Positions 33,236 to 42,186 of a DNA stretch of 64,000 bases are shown piece after piece. Within the stretch, counting starts at the first letter, position 1. The number at the start of each line of letters is the position of its first letter. Where the stretch lies: NCBI GenBank assembly GCA_025996865.1, contig BNTV01000011.1, positions 9,533 through 73,532 on the forward strand. The letters are read 5' to 3'. The notes beneath the pieces are model-generated. The model was not told where the DNA came from and did not search any database. It saw only the letters and a list, made by a program, of their open reading frames with translations. The stretch is from Bacteroidia bacterium. Lineage in GTDB: Bacteria > Bacteroidota > Bacteroidia > Bacteroidales > Azobacteroidaceae. Position numbers and translations under genes: made by a program.

Positions 33236-35875
33236 ATGAAAAATTCAGTAAAGTATTTAGCTGTTCTGGCAGTTCTAATCATCAATCTATCGGACATACA
33301 AGCACAAAACGATTCTTATTTCAAAGGAGGAAATCTGTATATCCTAAATTCCAGTCACCAGGACATTGCGTGGATGGATGCACCCGACGTATGTATCCGT
33401 TTTCGTGATGAACAGGTGATAACGCCTGCTCTGAGGCGATTGGCAAGTAGCAAAGATTTCTGTTTCGATGTAGAAGATGCTCTGTCTCTGCGGGAATACC
33501 TCGAACGTCACCCCGACCGATACAACGAAATCTTGCAATATACGCGAGAGGGTCGTCTGGGATGGGGCGCTACCAACAAGCAACCCTACCAGTCAATGTA
33601 CGATGGCGAGGCGCTGATACGTCAGGTCTATTTCGGCAGAAAATGGCTGAAAAAGACACTTCCCGGATGTGATTTTCGCACGGCATGGAATGAAGACGTA
33701 CCGGGTATGGCGCTTCAATTTCCACAGATACTTGCCAAAGCCGGTATTCCCTATTACCAATTCAGCCGCCATCAGCCCGGTTTCTACAAGTGGTTCAGCC
33801 CAGACGGCAGTTACATATTAGGTTGGACACCGGGACAATACGAGCAATCCGGTCGTCGGATACGGGCCGCCGCTACGGACGAAGCCCGCACAGACAGTCT
33901 TGCTGCTCTTCTCAATCAATGGGCGCCTTATTTTAAACAAAGGAGTATATCTCCCTCTTACGCCTATCTCTCATCCTACGATTTTTCCACACCGTTGAAC
34001 TGGGATAAATACTTGACCGACTGGAATGAGAAAGTATCGGGCGCCAACGAAAAAGGATTGCCGCATATCCAATATGCAACTTCTACAAGGGCATTGGATG
34101 AACTGAGCAAAAACCCGCAAACCAAATTTGACGAATTGCATGGCGAACGTCCCGACGTGTGGCTGTACATCCACGGACCGGCACATCAGCGTGCATTGAA
34201 AGCCGGTCGGGATGCAAGCCGCCTGCTGACGGCAGCGGAAAAATTCGCCACTTTTGATGCTTTGTTAAAAAACAGTTTCAGCGACTATCCCGCCCAATCG
34301 CTCTCGGAAGCATGGGAAGCCGCCATTTATCCCGACCACGGATGGGGCGGAAAGAACGGACACATTACCGACCGCCTGTTCCGTGAAAAATTTGAATTTG
34401 CCGAAGAGCAGGGTAAACAACTGCTGAACGAATCGCTGACCTCTATCGCTCATCAAATCAAGTTCAAAGCAGCCCTGCGCGCCGTAACCGTTTTCAATCC
34501 CCTTTCGTGGGAAAGAACAGACCCTGTGATGTTTACGCTGGATTTGGAAGGTGGGCATCACTCGCATCTCAAACTGATTGACGGTTCGGGCAAGGAAATT
34601 GCCTACCAGTTGACTACGCAGCATCAATACACGGGCAACCGAGATGAAGTGATTTCATTTGTGTTTGTTGCTGAAAATGTTCCGGCTATGGGTTACAAAA
34701 ACTATTACATCGTCGAAGGGACATCTCCTGCCGGTAATCTCAATATACCGTCAGCCGTTCCTGCTTATGAAAATGCGTATTACAAAGTTATTCTGGGCGA
34801 TGGAGGTATCGAAAGTTTATACGATAAAGAACTGAAAACAGAGTTTCTCCAGACCAAGAAGTTTTCGGGTGGCGAACTTTTCACCATGCAGTCCGTAGGC
34901 AATGGTGCAGGCGAGTTTACCGATGTACAGCAACCTACCATGGAAGGCTTTGACAAACTGAGCAATTACAAACAGCAATGGCAATGTATCGAAACAGGCG
35001 CTGTTCGGGATGTTTTCCAAACCATTCAACCCTTGAAGGAAACACAAGCCTGCCTGCGGATTGTCTTCTATAAAACGGTAAAACGGATTGATGTGGAAGT
35101 GGATTTAAACCGCTTCAACGGTGAGAACTGGCGAGAATTTCGACTGGCTTTTCCTGTTAACATGAAACAGGCGAAAGTGGCTTATGAAGTGCCGATGGGC
35201 GTGGTGGAAGTAGGGAAAGATGAAATTGCAGGCGCTGCAGGCTTTTCCAAACCCGACCAAATTTACAGCACCCCCTGTAAAGACGTACATCCGAGGGAAG
35301 TGCAGGACTGGTTTTCTGCATCGGACGGCAAAACGGGCTTGACCATCAGTTCGGATGTAGCAGTGTTCGACTGGATTGACCCGACGGACAACCCTGTCGG
35401 TTACGCGGTGTTGCAGCCTGTTCTTTTAGCAAGCAGGAAAAGCTGCCACGGGGCAGGAAACTTCTATCTGCAACCCGGCAATCATTCCTACAGTTTTTCC
35501 CTGTTTACCCACAGCGGCAATTGGAAGAACGGTTACAAGCAGGGTACCCAGAGCAAACAACCGTTTCAGGTGGTAGTCAGCTTGCCGCACCTCTACTCCG
35601 GTACACTCCCCGAACAGTACAGTTTTAGTTCGGTAAACGTCAAAGGCGTAGTGGTTAGCACCATAAAAAAATGCGATGACGACGATTCCGTTGTACTGCG
35701 CTGTTATGATATCGAAGGGAAAGATACGGAAGCCTCCTTTCAGATTTTCAAGCCGATACAAGCGGTTAGCCACACCAACATCATAGAGGAAGAACCAACA
35801 TCCATCAAATCTTCCGAACAGGGTTTTTCCTATAAAATAGGACATCATGCCATTGAAACATTCAAATTAAAATAA
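33236..35875 (+). CDS. GH38 alpha-mannosidase, copy 1
   Basis: Zinc-dependent alpha-mannosidase, exported. The 879-residue protein has a signal peptide ending IQAQ. The catalytic domain begins with LNSSHQDIAWMD (metal ligands His41 and Asp43) and has the probable nucleophile Asp154 in TAWNEDVPGMALQFPQ. GERPDVWLYIHGPAHQRALK and the metal-site-like YPDHGWGGKNGHIT follow. The beta-rich C-terminal half has the family segments AVTVFNPLSWERTDPVMFTL and ENWREFRLAFPVNMKQ. It is 6-12 bp from a paralogue and belongs to PUL 1. It probably trims mannose from N-glycan-like or mannan substrates. The linkage cannot be told. Confidence 0.92.
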   Translation: MKNSVKYLAVLAVLIINLSDIQAQNDSYFKGGNLYILNSSHQDIAWMDAPDVCIRFRDEQVITPALRRLASSKDFCFDVEDALSLREYLERHPDRYNEILQYTREGRLGWGATNKQPYQSMYDGEALIRQVYFGRKWLKKTLPGCDFRTAWNEDVPGMALQFPQILAKAGIPYYQFSRHQPGFYKWFSPDGSYILGWTPGQYEQSGRRIRAAATDEARTDSLAALLNQWAPYFKQRSISPSYAYLSSYDFSTPLNWDKYLTDWNEKVSGANEKGLPHIQYATSTRALDELSKNPQTKFDELHGERPDVWLYIHGPAHQRALKAGRDASRLLTAAEKFATFDALLKNSFSDYPAQSLSEAWEAAIYPDHGWGGKNGHITDRLFREKFEFAEEQGKQLLNESLTSIAHQIKFKAALRAVTVFNPLSWERTDPVMFTLDLEGGHHSHLKLIDGSGKEIAYQLTTQHQYTGNRDEVISFVFVAENVPAMGYKNYYIVEGTSPAGNLNIPSAVPAYENAYYKVILGDGGIESLYDKELKTEFLQTKKFSGGELFTMQSVGNGAGEFTDVQQPTMEGFDKLSNYKQQWQCIETGAVRDVFQTIQPLKETQACLRIVFYKTVKRIDVEVDLNRFNGENWREFRLAFPVNMKQAKVAYEVPMGVVEVGKDEIAGAAGFSKPDQIYSTPCKDVHPREVQDWFSASDGKTGLTISSDVAVFDWIDPTDNPVGYAVLQPVLLASRKSCHGAGNFYLQPGNHSYSFSLFTHSGNWKNGYKQGTQSKQPFQVVVSLPHLYSGTLPEQYSFSSVNVKGVVVSTIKKCDDDDSVVLRCYDIEGKDTEASFQIFKPIQAVSHTNIIEEEPTSIKSSEQGFSYKIGHHAIETFKLK

Positions 35876-35887
35876 CAATTTGTGAAA

Positions 35888-38548
35888 ATGAAAAGAATAG
35901 TATTATTTTTAAGTATCATTGCTTGTTCCATCACTATTTCGGCGCAAGAGAAACAAGATAAGTCTTATTTCAAGGGTGGCCAAATGTTTATTGTAAACTC
36001 AAGCCATCAGGACATCGCATGGATGGACACTCCGGATGAATGTGTCCGTTTTCGCGATGAACAGATGATTACACCAGCATTAAAACGCATGGCGGAAAAC
36101 AAGAATTATTGTTTTTCGGTGGAAGATGCCTTATCGCTGAGGGAATACCTTGAACGCCATCCTGACCGCTACGGCGATATTCTGAAATACACGTTGGAAG
36201 GACGATTGGAGTGGGGCGCCACCAACAAACAGCCCTACCAGTCCATGTATGACGGTGAGGCGCTGGTACGTCAGGTTTATTTCGGCAGGAAATACCTGAA
36301 AAAGACATTGCCGGGCTGCGACGCTCGCACAGCATATAACGAAGATGTGCCCGGCTTGGCGCTTCAGTACCCGCAGATACTGGCCAAAGCCGGTATTCCT
36401 TACTACCAGTTCGGTCGTCAGCAACCGGGGCTCTATAAATGGTTCAGCCCTGACGGGAGTTATGTATTGGGATGGACACAGGGAATTTATGCCGACTTAG
36501 CGCGAAAAATCGAGCACGCCAAGACAGATTCCGCCCGTACCGAAGTGCTGATTCAATTTCGTGATAAATTTGATGCCTATTACAAGGAAAGGAATATTAA
36601 ACCTCACCTGCTTGTGCTCTATTCCGATGATTTTTCCAAGCCTTTGAACTGGGATGCCTACATGAAAAATTGGAATGACGACGTACAAGGGAAAAATGCA
36701 AGAAACCAACCATATATCCGATATGCTACCGCCACAAACGCCATGGACAAAATCTCCGATGACAAAGATGCGAAATTTGACGAATTGCATGGTGAACGTC
36801 CGGATGTATGGTTATACATTCATGGTCCGGCGCATCAACGTGCCTTGAAAGCAGGGCGTGAAGCAAGCCGCCTGTTGACGGCAGCGGAAAAATTCGCTAC
36901 CTTCAATGCGTTGGTAAACAAAAGTTTCAGCAACTATCCTGCCCAATTACTTTCAGATGCTTGGGAATCCGCCATTTATCCCGACCACGGCTGGGGTGGC
37001 AACCACGGCGAGGTGACCGACCGCCTGTTCCGCGAAAAATTCGAGTATGCAAGGGACAAGGGGAAAGAGGTTCTTACTGAATCGCTTGCTTCCATCGCCC
37101 GTCAAATCAATTTCAAGACAGAAAACCTGCGTGCCGTAACCGTTTTCAATCCCCTGTCGTGGGAAAGAACAGACCCTGTGATGTTTACGCTGGATTTGGA
37201 AAGTTGGCATCACTCGCATCTCAAACTGATTGACAGTTCGGGCAAGGAAATTGCCTACCAACTGACTACGCAGCATCAATACACGGGCAACAGAGATGAA
37301 GTGATTTCATTTGTTTTTGTGGCTGAAAACGTTCCGCCCTTGGGCTACAAGACCTATTACCTCGCCGAAGGGACGCCTCCTGCCGGCAATATCAACATAC
37401 CGTCAGCCGTTCCTGCTTATGAAAATGCCTATTACAAAATCGTTTTGGGCAACGGTGGCATCACAAGCCTGTTCGACAAGGAACTGAAAACAGAAATCTT
37501 CCAGACACAGAAGTTTTCCGGTGGAGAACTGTTTACCATGCAGTCAAAGGGTAACGGTGCCGGTGAGTTTACCGACGTGCAGCAGCCCACCATGGAAGGC
37601 TTCGACAAGCTGAGCAATTACAAACAGCAATGGCAGTGCATCGAAACGGGCGCGGTGCGCGACGTTTTCCAAACCATACAACCTTTTAAGGAAACGCAGG
37701 CGGTGCTCCGCATTGTAATGTATAAAACCGTCAAACGTATTGATATAGAAACGGATTTAAACCGTTTCAACGGCGAGAACTGGCGGGAATTTCGCTTGGC
37801 TTTCCCTTTGAATATGAAACAGGCGAAAGTAACCTACGAAGTACCGATGGGCGTTTTGGAAGTGGGCAAAGACGAGATGGCAGGCGCTGCCGGTTATTCC
37901 AATGACTATCAGATTTATACAACACCCTGCAAGGATATACATCCGCGCGAAGTGCAGGATTGGTTTTCCGCATCGGACGGCAAAACGGGCTTAACCATCA
38001 GTTCGGATGTGGCAGTGTTCGACTGGATAGACCCGACGGATAAGCCCGTAGATTACGCGGTGTTGCAGCCTGTTCTTTTAGCGAGCAGGAAAAGTTGCCA
38101 TTGGGCAGGAAACTATTACCTGCAACCGGGCGACCATACCTACAGTTTTTCGCTCTACACGCACAAAGGCGACTGGAAGAATGGGTATCAATCCGGTACG
38201 CAAAGCAAACAACCGCTCAGGGCAATCGTCAGTGAGCCGCGAAAATATTCCGGTTCGTTGCCGGAAACGTATAGTTTTAGCTCGATAAACGGAAAAGGTG
38301 TGGTAGTTAGCACCATAAAAAAATGCGATGACGACGATTCCGTTGTACTGCGTTGTTACGACATCGAAGGGAAAGATACGGAAGCGGTTTTCAACTTTGC
38401 ATCTCCTGTTCAATCCGCAAGTCACACCAACATTATTGAAGAGGAACCTACAGTCCTGAAAGCATCAGGGACCGGTTTTTCTTACAAAGTAGGTCATCAT
38501 GCCATTGAGACGTTTAAATTAAAATTTGAAATGCACCCAACAAATTAA
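35888..38548 (+). CDS. GH38 alpha-mannosidase, copy 2
   Basis: Paralogue of the preceding gene, about 886 residues, with its own signal peptide (MKRIVLFLSIIACSITISAQ). The same catalytic landmarks are present: VNSSHQDIAWMD, TAYNEDVPGLALQYPQ, HGPAHQRALK and YPDHGWGGNHGEVT. Much of the C-terminal half is almost identical at DNA level to copy 1 (for example 47 bp near 35653 and 38304, and around FNPLSWERTDPVMF), while the 40-250 region differs more. I use ATG 35888; the frame also allows GTG 35882. A hairpin with GGAATA/TATTCC (38557-38588) follows the stop. Two copies suggest different linkage preferences with ongoing gene conversion. Confidence 0.92.
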   Translation: MKRIVLFLSIIACSITISAQEKQDKSYFKGGQMFIVNSSHQDIAWMDTPDECVRFRDEQMITPALKRMAENKNYCFSVEDALSLREYLERHPDRYGDILKYTLEGRLEWGATNKQPYQSMYDGEALVRQVYFGRKYLKKTLPGCDARTAYNEDVPGLALQYPQILAKAGIPYYQFGRQQPGLYKWFSPDGSYVLGWTQGIYADLARKIEHAKTDSARTEVLIQFRDKFDAYYKERNIKPHLLVLYSDDFSKPLNWDAYMKNWNDDVQGKNARNQPYIRYATATNAMDKISDDKDAKFDELHGERPDVWLYIHGPAHQRALKAGREASRLLTAAEKFATFNALVNKSFSNYPAQLLSDAWESAIYPDHGWGGNHGEVTDRLFREKFEYARDKGKEVLTESLASIARQINFKTENLRAVTVFNPLSWERTDPVMFTLDLESWHHSHLKLIDSSGKEIAYQLTTQHQYTGNRDEVISFVFVAENVPPLGYKTYYLAEGTPPAGNINIPSAVPAYENAYYKIVLGNGGITSLFDKELKTEIFQTQKFSGGELFTMQSKGNGAGEFTDVQQPTMEGFDKLSNYKQQWQCIETGAVRDVFQTIQPFKETQAVLRIVMYKTVKRIDIETDLNRFNGENWREFRLAFPLNMKQAKVTYEVPMGVLEVGKDEMAGAAGYSNDYQIYTTPCKDIHPREVQDWFSASDGKTGLTISSDVAVFDWIDPTDKPVDYAVLQPVLLASRKSCHWAGNYYLQPGDHTYSFSLYTHKGDWKNGYQSGTQSKQPLRAIVSEPRKYSGSLPETYSFSSINGKGVVVSTIKKCDDDDSVVLRCYDIEGKDTEAVFNFASPVQSASHTNIIEEEPTVLKASGTGFSYKVGHHAIETFKLKFEMHPTN

Positions 38549-38626
38549 TCGCATGGGGAATAGCATTTCCATTTCGGAAACTTATTCCAAACGTTCTTTG
38601 ACATATTTGTTTACACGCTTAAATTA

Positions 38627-38673
38627 ATTGAGAATTGAGAATTGAGAATTAATCTCAATTTTCAATTCTCATT
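38627..38673. repeat. GAGAATT tandem and inverted repeat
   Basis: Units of ATTGAGA/GAATTGAG are followed by their approximate reverse complement (AATCTCAATTTTCAATTCTC), so the whole can fold. It lies in the gap 38549-38806, which otherwise holds only a TATCTTTG box (38735-38742) before the next gene. Confidence 0.65.
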
Positions 38674-38806
38674 GACTTTTCTTTCTAATGAACAAATTGC
38701 TCAACGCTTATTGGGTAAATTCGTTTAATGTGGTTATCTTTGTGGTATTATTTGCGAAAGTAAAAAAATATTGTTAAATTCGCATAATATTTAATACCAA
38801 TAGATT

Positions 38807-39070
38807 ATGGGACAATTAGTAAATATCAACGAAATTGAGCGACTTTATCCAGATGAGTGGATTTTGTTGGGCAATCCTGAAATTGACAAAATCAATCAGA
38901 AGTTTCTTGGCGGAGAAGTAGTTTATCATAGTCGCGATAAGAAAGAGGTGTGTTATCTTGGCAAACCCTTAATTGCCAACTATAAAAAAACGGCATTATT
39001 TTTTAATCGGGTAACACCGTTAAGAAACAGAAGCCTTATTGTAAGCCTTTTTCATCCTGTTGTGTTATGA
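38807..39070 (+). CDS. Small hypothetical protein, partner of a retropepsin-like gene
   Basis: Unknown function. The 87-residue soluble protein starts MGQLVNINEIERLYPDEWIL and has a KKEVCYLGKPLIANYKKTAL segment. I recall such proteins as the first gene of a two-gene unit with a retropepsin-like aspartic protease, and here too the next frame overlaps it by ATGA. The C-terminal part from about residue 65 (FNRVTPLRNRSLIVSLFHPVVL) looks less regular and could be altered. A TATCTTTG box lies 64 bp upstream with a weak TTGG at the -33 place. The unit interrupts the PUL between the GH38 genes and the MFS gene. Confidence 0.6.
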   Translation: MGQLVNINEIERLYPDEWILLGNPEIDKINQKFLGGEVVYHSRDKKEVCYLGKPLIANYKKTALFFNRVTPLRNRSLIVSLFHPVVL

Positions 39071-39236
39071 CCTATTCTTTCGACAGAGAAGCCGTCAGCG
39101 GGGTAATTATTGTAACCGTTGAACTTGAGGACAAGCATAATCTGAAAATGCTGTTAGATACCTTGGTTTAGATTTCTTTGAGAATACTGTACTTTGTATT
39201 AATTTGAAAGAAAATACAATTACCATCAGCGAATAA
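39067..39236 (+). pseudogene. Internally deleted retropepsin-like aspartic protease gene
   Basis: The first part (ATG 39067, MTYSFDREAVSG to KMLLDT) reads like the N-terminus of a bacterial retropepsin-like protein up to the catalytic D-T of DTG. The frame then stops after LV at 39171. In another frame, directly after the DT, the C-terminus LGLDFFENTVLCINLKENTI to stop at 39236 is recognisable. So roughly 70 or more middle codons, including the DTG glycine and flap, are missing and the frame is shifted. The product must be inactive. Confidence 0.6.
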
Positions 39237-39338
39237 TAAATTTTGTTCATAAATTTAAAAAGCGTGTAAACAAATAGTCAGTTTACGCGCTTTTGCGTTT
39301 ATAAAAGTATAAGATTTGAAAACAAAAAATAATAACCA

Positions 39339-40484
39339 ATGAAATCTCAAATCAAATTATCGTATTTATTTCCCATCCTGTTCGGTTTCTTTATCATGGG
39401 CTTTGTGGATGTGGTAAACATTTCGGTCAGTTATGTAAAGCAGGATTTCGGGCTGAGTGACAAACTCGCTAATCTTTTGCCTATGATGGTCTTTCTGTGG
39501 TTTGCCGTGTTTTCACTGCCCACAGGTATCCTTATGGGAAAAATCGGACGGAAGAAAACCGTGCTGCTGAGCGCTGTGGTCACCATTGCGGCAATGATGA
39601 TACCCTTGATAGAATACAGTTTTCCCTTTGTTCTGCTGGCATTTGCCTTGCTGGGTATCGGAAATACGATTTTGCAGGTTTCGCTCAATCCCTTGATTAC
39701 GAATGTAGTTCCCGAAAACAGAATAACCGGCACACTCACGTTGGGGCAGTTTATCAAAGCCGTTTCGTCTTTTCTGGGACCGGTGATTATTGGCGTTGTT
39801 GCCTCTGCTTTCGGCAATTGGAAGCTGATTTTTCCCATCTATGCAGCCGCCACTTTGTTGTCGTTCGTCTGGCTGCTTGCCGTATCGGTTGAGGAATCTC
39901 CGGTTATCGGCGGCAATGCCTCCGGAAAGATTTTTGCTTTGTTGAAAAACAAATCGATACTGGTCTTTTTCTCTGTCATTGTGTTGATTGTGGGTTTTGA
40001 AATCGGACTGATGACTGCCACACCCAAATACCTGCTCGAACGCTGCGCCATGCCGTTGGAACAAAGCGGATTGGCTAACAGTCTCTATTACGTTGCCCGT
40101 ACCGCAGGAACATTTCTCGGCGCATTTCTGTTGGTAAAGATTGCGCCCCGCAAATTCCTTATCACTACTATGCTCGCGGCTGTAGTTTCCTTCATCCTCT
40201 TGATGTTGACAAGCAATGTCTGGGTAATTATGGTAAGCCTCGCCTTGTTGGGTTTGACTTGCGCCAATGTTTTCGCCATCGCTTTTTCAGGCGCCTTGAA
40301 AGTGGATGCCTCCAAGACCAACGAGATATCGGCGCTGATGATTACGGGAGTAGCCGGAGGCGCTTTGTTGCCACCGGTGATGGGATTTGTTGCCGATGCT
40401 ACCAATCAGTTGATTAGTTTGTCAGTGTTATTGGTTGCGTTGGTTTATATCTTGCTGGCGGCTGTGTCTGTAATGAAAAAATAA
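39339..40484 (+). CDS. MFS sugar transporter (PUL 1)
   Basis: Inner-membrane sugar:H+ symporter of the major facilitator superfamily. The 381-residue protein has about 12 hydrophobic segments, the first being SYLFPILFGFFIMGFVDVVN. The loop 2-3 signature is GILMGKIGRKKTVLL, and NPLITNVVPENR follows helix 4. It is closest in style to the FucP/GlcP-type transporters of Bacteroidetes. With the GH38 genes upstream, import of mannose or a mannobiose-type product is the natural guess, but the residues that decide substrate are not known to me. The cupin gene follows 24 bp later. Confidence 0.86.
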   Translation: MKSQIKLSYLFPILFGFFIMGFVDVVNISVSYVKQDFGLSDKLANLLPMMVFLWFAVFSLPTGILMGKIGRKKTVLLSAVVTIAAMMIPLIEYSFPFVLLAFALLGIGNTILQVSLNPLITNVVPENRITGTLTLGQFIKAVSSFLGPVIIGVVASAFGNWKLIFPIYAAATLLSFVWLLAVSVEESPVIGGNASGKIFALLKNKSILVFFSVIVLIVGFEIGLMTATPKYLLERCAMPLEQSGLANSLYYVARTAGTFLGAFLLVKIAPRKFLITTMLAAVVSFILLMLTSNVWVIMVSLALLGLTCANVFAIAFSGALKVDASKTNEISALMITGVAGGALLPPVMGFVADATNQLISLSVLLVALVYILLAAVSVMKK

Positions 40485-40508
40485 AGAAAATTTTTAATAT
40501 AAAAAAGT

Positions 40509-40931
40509 ATGAAACAATTAATTGAAGAGTATGCATATTCGGAACAAGGGTATAAACCCTGTCTGATTACCCCGCGTTGGCAGGCTGCCATCTTGAATTA
40601 TGCGGAATCGCAGGATTTCAAATCTATTGATAAAATAGAAAAACACACGCAAACAGATGAAGTATTTGTGCTGTTGGAAGGATTTGCCGTATTGATAGCT
40701 GCAGAACAAACGGATAACGCCCTTCGCTTTGAAACGATTCCGTTACAAAAAGGAATTATTTACAATGTTCCGGCGGATGTTTGGCACAACATTGCAATGG
40801 ACGAAGCGGCGCGAATCATTATTTTTGAAGATGCAAACACCCACCTGAATGATGTTACATACAATCCATTGAACGAAGAACAGCAAAAAAAATTAGAGAT
40901 GAGCCTGAAACAAATTATTAAAAACGAATAA
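40509..40931 (+). CDS. Small cupin-domain protein
   Basis: A 140-residue soluble protein with a single cupin barrel: HTQTDEVFVLLEGFAVLIA carries the first motif and GIIYNVPADVWHNIAMDEAA the second, with a histidine in each. No signal peptide is present. Cupins of this size include sugar isomerases, dioxygenases and binding proteins, so the reaction is undetermined. It lies between the MFS transporter and the MtaA-like gene, with gaps of 24 and 11 bp, and is probably part of one transcript handling the imported sugar or its substituent. Confidence 0.78.
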   Translation: MKQLIEEYAYSEQGYKPCLITPRWQAAILNYAESQDFKSIDKIEKHTQTDEVFVLLEGFAVLIAAEQTDNALRFETIPLQKGIIYNVPADVWHNIAMDEAARIIIFEDANTHLNDVTYNPLNEEQQKKLEMSLKQIIKNE

Positions 40932-40942
40932 AAAGAAATAAT

Positions 40943-41998
40943 ATGACTTCATTAGAAAGATGTCTTGCTGTACTGAACGGCGAAAAGTTTGATACACTAC
41001 CTGTTGTTCCGCAATGTTTTATGCTCGCCATTGAAACGGCGGGATTCAGGATTGGCGACATCAATCACAACGGTAAAAAGATGGCGCAAGCGCATCAGAT
41101 TTCACAAGAAAAATACGGTTATGACGGTTGCATCATCGACTTCGACGATGCATCCATAGCGGAAGCCATCGGCGCTAAAGTGATTTTCAGGGATGATGAT
41201 CCGGCTGTTGTCAACGAGGAATATCCGGTACTCAAGGATTTGCGGGATGTATATGATTTAGAAGTGCCCGACCCGCTTAAAGCCGGTCGCTTGTGCGAGT
41301 GGTTGGAAGCAACACGCACTTTGGTGGATGCCATTGGCGACCATGTGTTCGTCATGGGACGTGCCGACCAGGGACCTTTCAGCATAGCCTGTCTGCTTCG
41401 CGGCACCCAGCAGTTCATGATGGATTTGCTTACAGAAGACCCCAAAGTGATAGCCGATGTGCTGGAATACTGTCGAAAAGTATGCGTCGTTTTTGCCAAA
41501 GCGCAGAAAGATGCAGGAGCGCACGCTACTTCCATTGGCGATGCTCTGGCAGGACCCAATCTGATTGACCCATATTTATACCGCGCTTTTGCACTGGAAC
41601 CGGAAAAGCAATTGACACAGGAGGTGCAGGATTACGGCATTCCGTTTTCCATCCATATTTGTGGAAGAACCAACGATATTATTGCAGATATGGGGAGTAC
41701 GGGCGCAAAAATTCTCGAAGTGGACTGGCAATTGGATATGCGTCGAGCACGCGAATCCGTTCCCTTGTCCACCGTGTTGATGGGGAATGTAAATCCCAGT
41801 TTCCCGCTGGTATTAGGAACGCCGGATGATGTGGACAAAGCGGTGAAAGAGGTCATAGAGCAAACGAAAGGTCAAAGTCTTTTTATCAGTTCCGGTTGCG
41901 CGATGGGACGGAATACGCCACCCGAAAATTTCCGCGCACTAATTTCTGCCGCCCGAAAATACGGAACTTATGAAGAAGTAATGAAGTTAAATCAATAA
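40943..41998 (+). CDS. URO-D superfamily, MtaA-like zinc methyltransferase
   Basis: The 351-residue TIM-barrel protein belongs to the uroporphyrinogen decarboxylase superfamily. It is probably not a heme enzyme: it has the H-x-C...C zinc site of MtaA/CmuA-type corrinoid methyltransferases, His238 and Cys240 in FSIHICGRTND and Cys319 in FISSGCAMGRN. MtaA-type enzymes move a methyl group between a corrinoid protein and a thiol or other acceptor. A 29-codon remnant resembling the tail of a corrinoid protein follows 4 bp after its stop. Its place beside a sugar transporter and mannosidases is unusual. It could act on a methylated sugar or small methyl donor; this is inference. Confidence 0.75.
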   Translation: MTSLERCLAVLNGEKFDTLPVVPQCFMLAIETAGFRIGDINHNGKKMAQAHQISQEKYGYDGCIIDFDDASIAEAIGAKVIFRDDDPAVVNEEYPVLKDLRDVYDLEVPDPLKAGRLCEWLEATRTLVDAIGDHVFVMGRADQGPFSIACLLRGTQQFMMDLLTEDPKVIADVLEYCRKVCVVFAKAQKDAGAHATSIGDALAGPNLIDPYLYRAFALEPEKQLTQEVQDYGIPFSIHICGRTNDIIADMGSTGAKILEVDWQLDMRRARESVPLSTVLMGNVNPSFPLVLGTPDDVDKAVKEVIEQTKGQSLFISSGCAMGRNTPPENFRALISAARKYGTYEEVMKLNQ

Positions 41999-42002
41999 AC
42001 TA

Positions 42003-42089
42003 ATGAATTTTGCCAAACAAATCAACGCAGACGTTTACACGAAAGACCCGCAGGGTTTGGTTGGCTGGTTGGATAAATTAATTGCATGA
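42003..42089 (+). pseudogene. C-terminal remnant resembling a B12-binding corrinoid protein
   Basis: A 28-residue frame (NFAKQINADVYTKDPQGLVG, then WLDKLIA) that resembles the last helix of MtaC/MtbC-type corrinoid proteins, which typically read FAxxIGADxYxxDAxxAV before the stop. The cobalamin ligand motif (DxHxxG) is absent. I infer that most of the gene was deleted. Confidence 0.45.
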
Positions 42090-42186
42090 TTCCAATGATG
42101 AGTACAGTTACTCAATTCCTGCTTTTCTGTCATTTTCTTTTAACTTACGACTTTTTTTTGTACTTTTGCAAAGAAATTTTAAAAAT

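Noticed and set aside
40943..41998. Heme-pathway uroporphyrinogen decarboxylase (hemE)
   Set aside because: The His-x-Cys and later Cys zinc site and the lack of other heme genes favour the MtaA-type branch.
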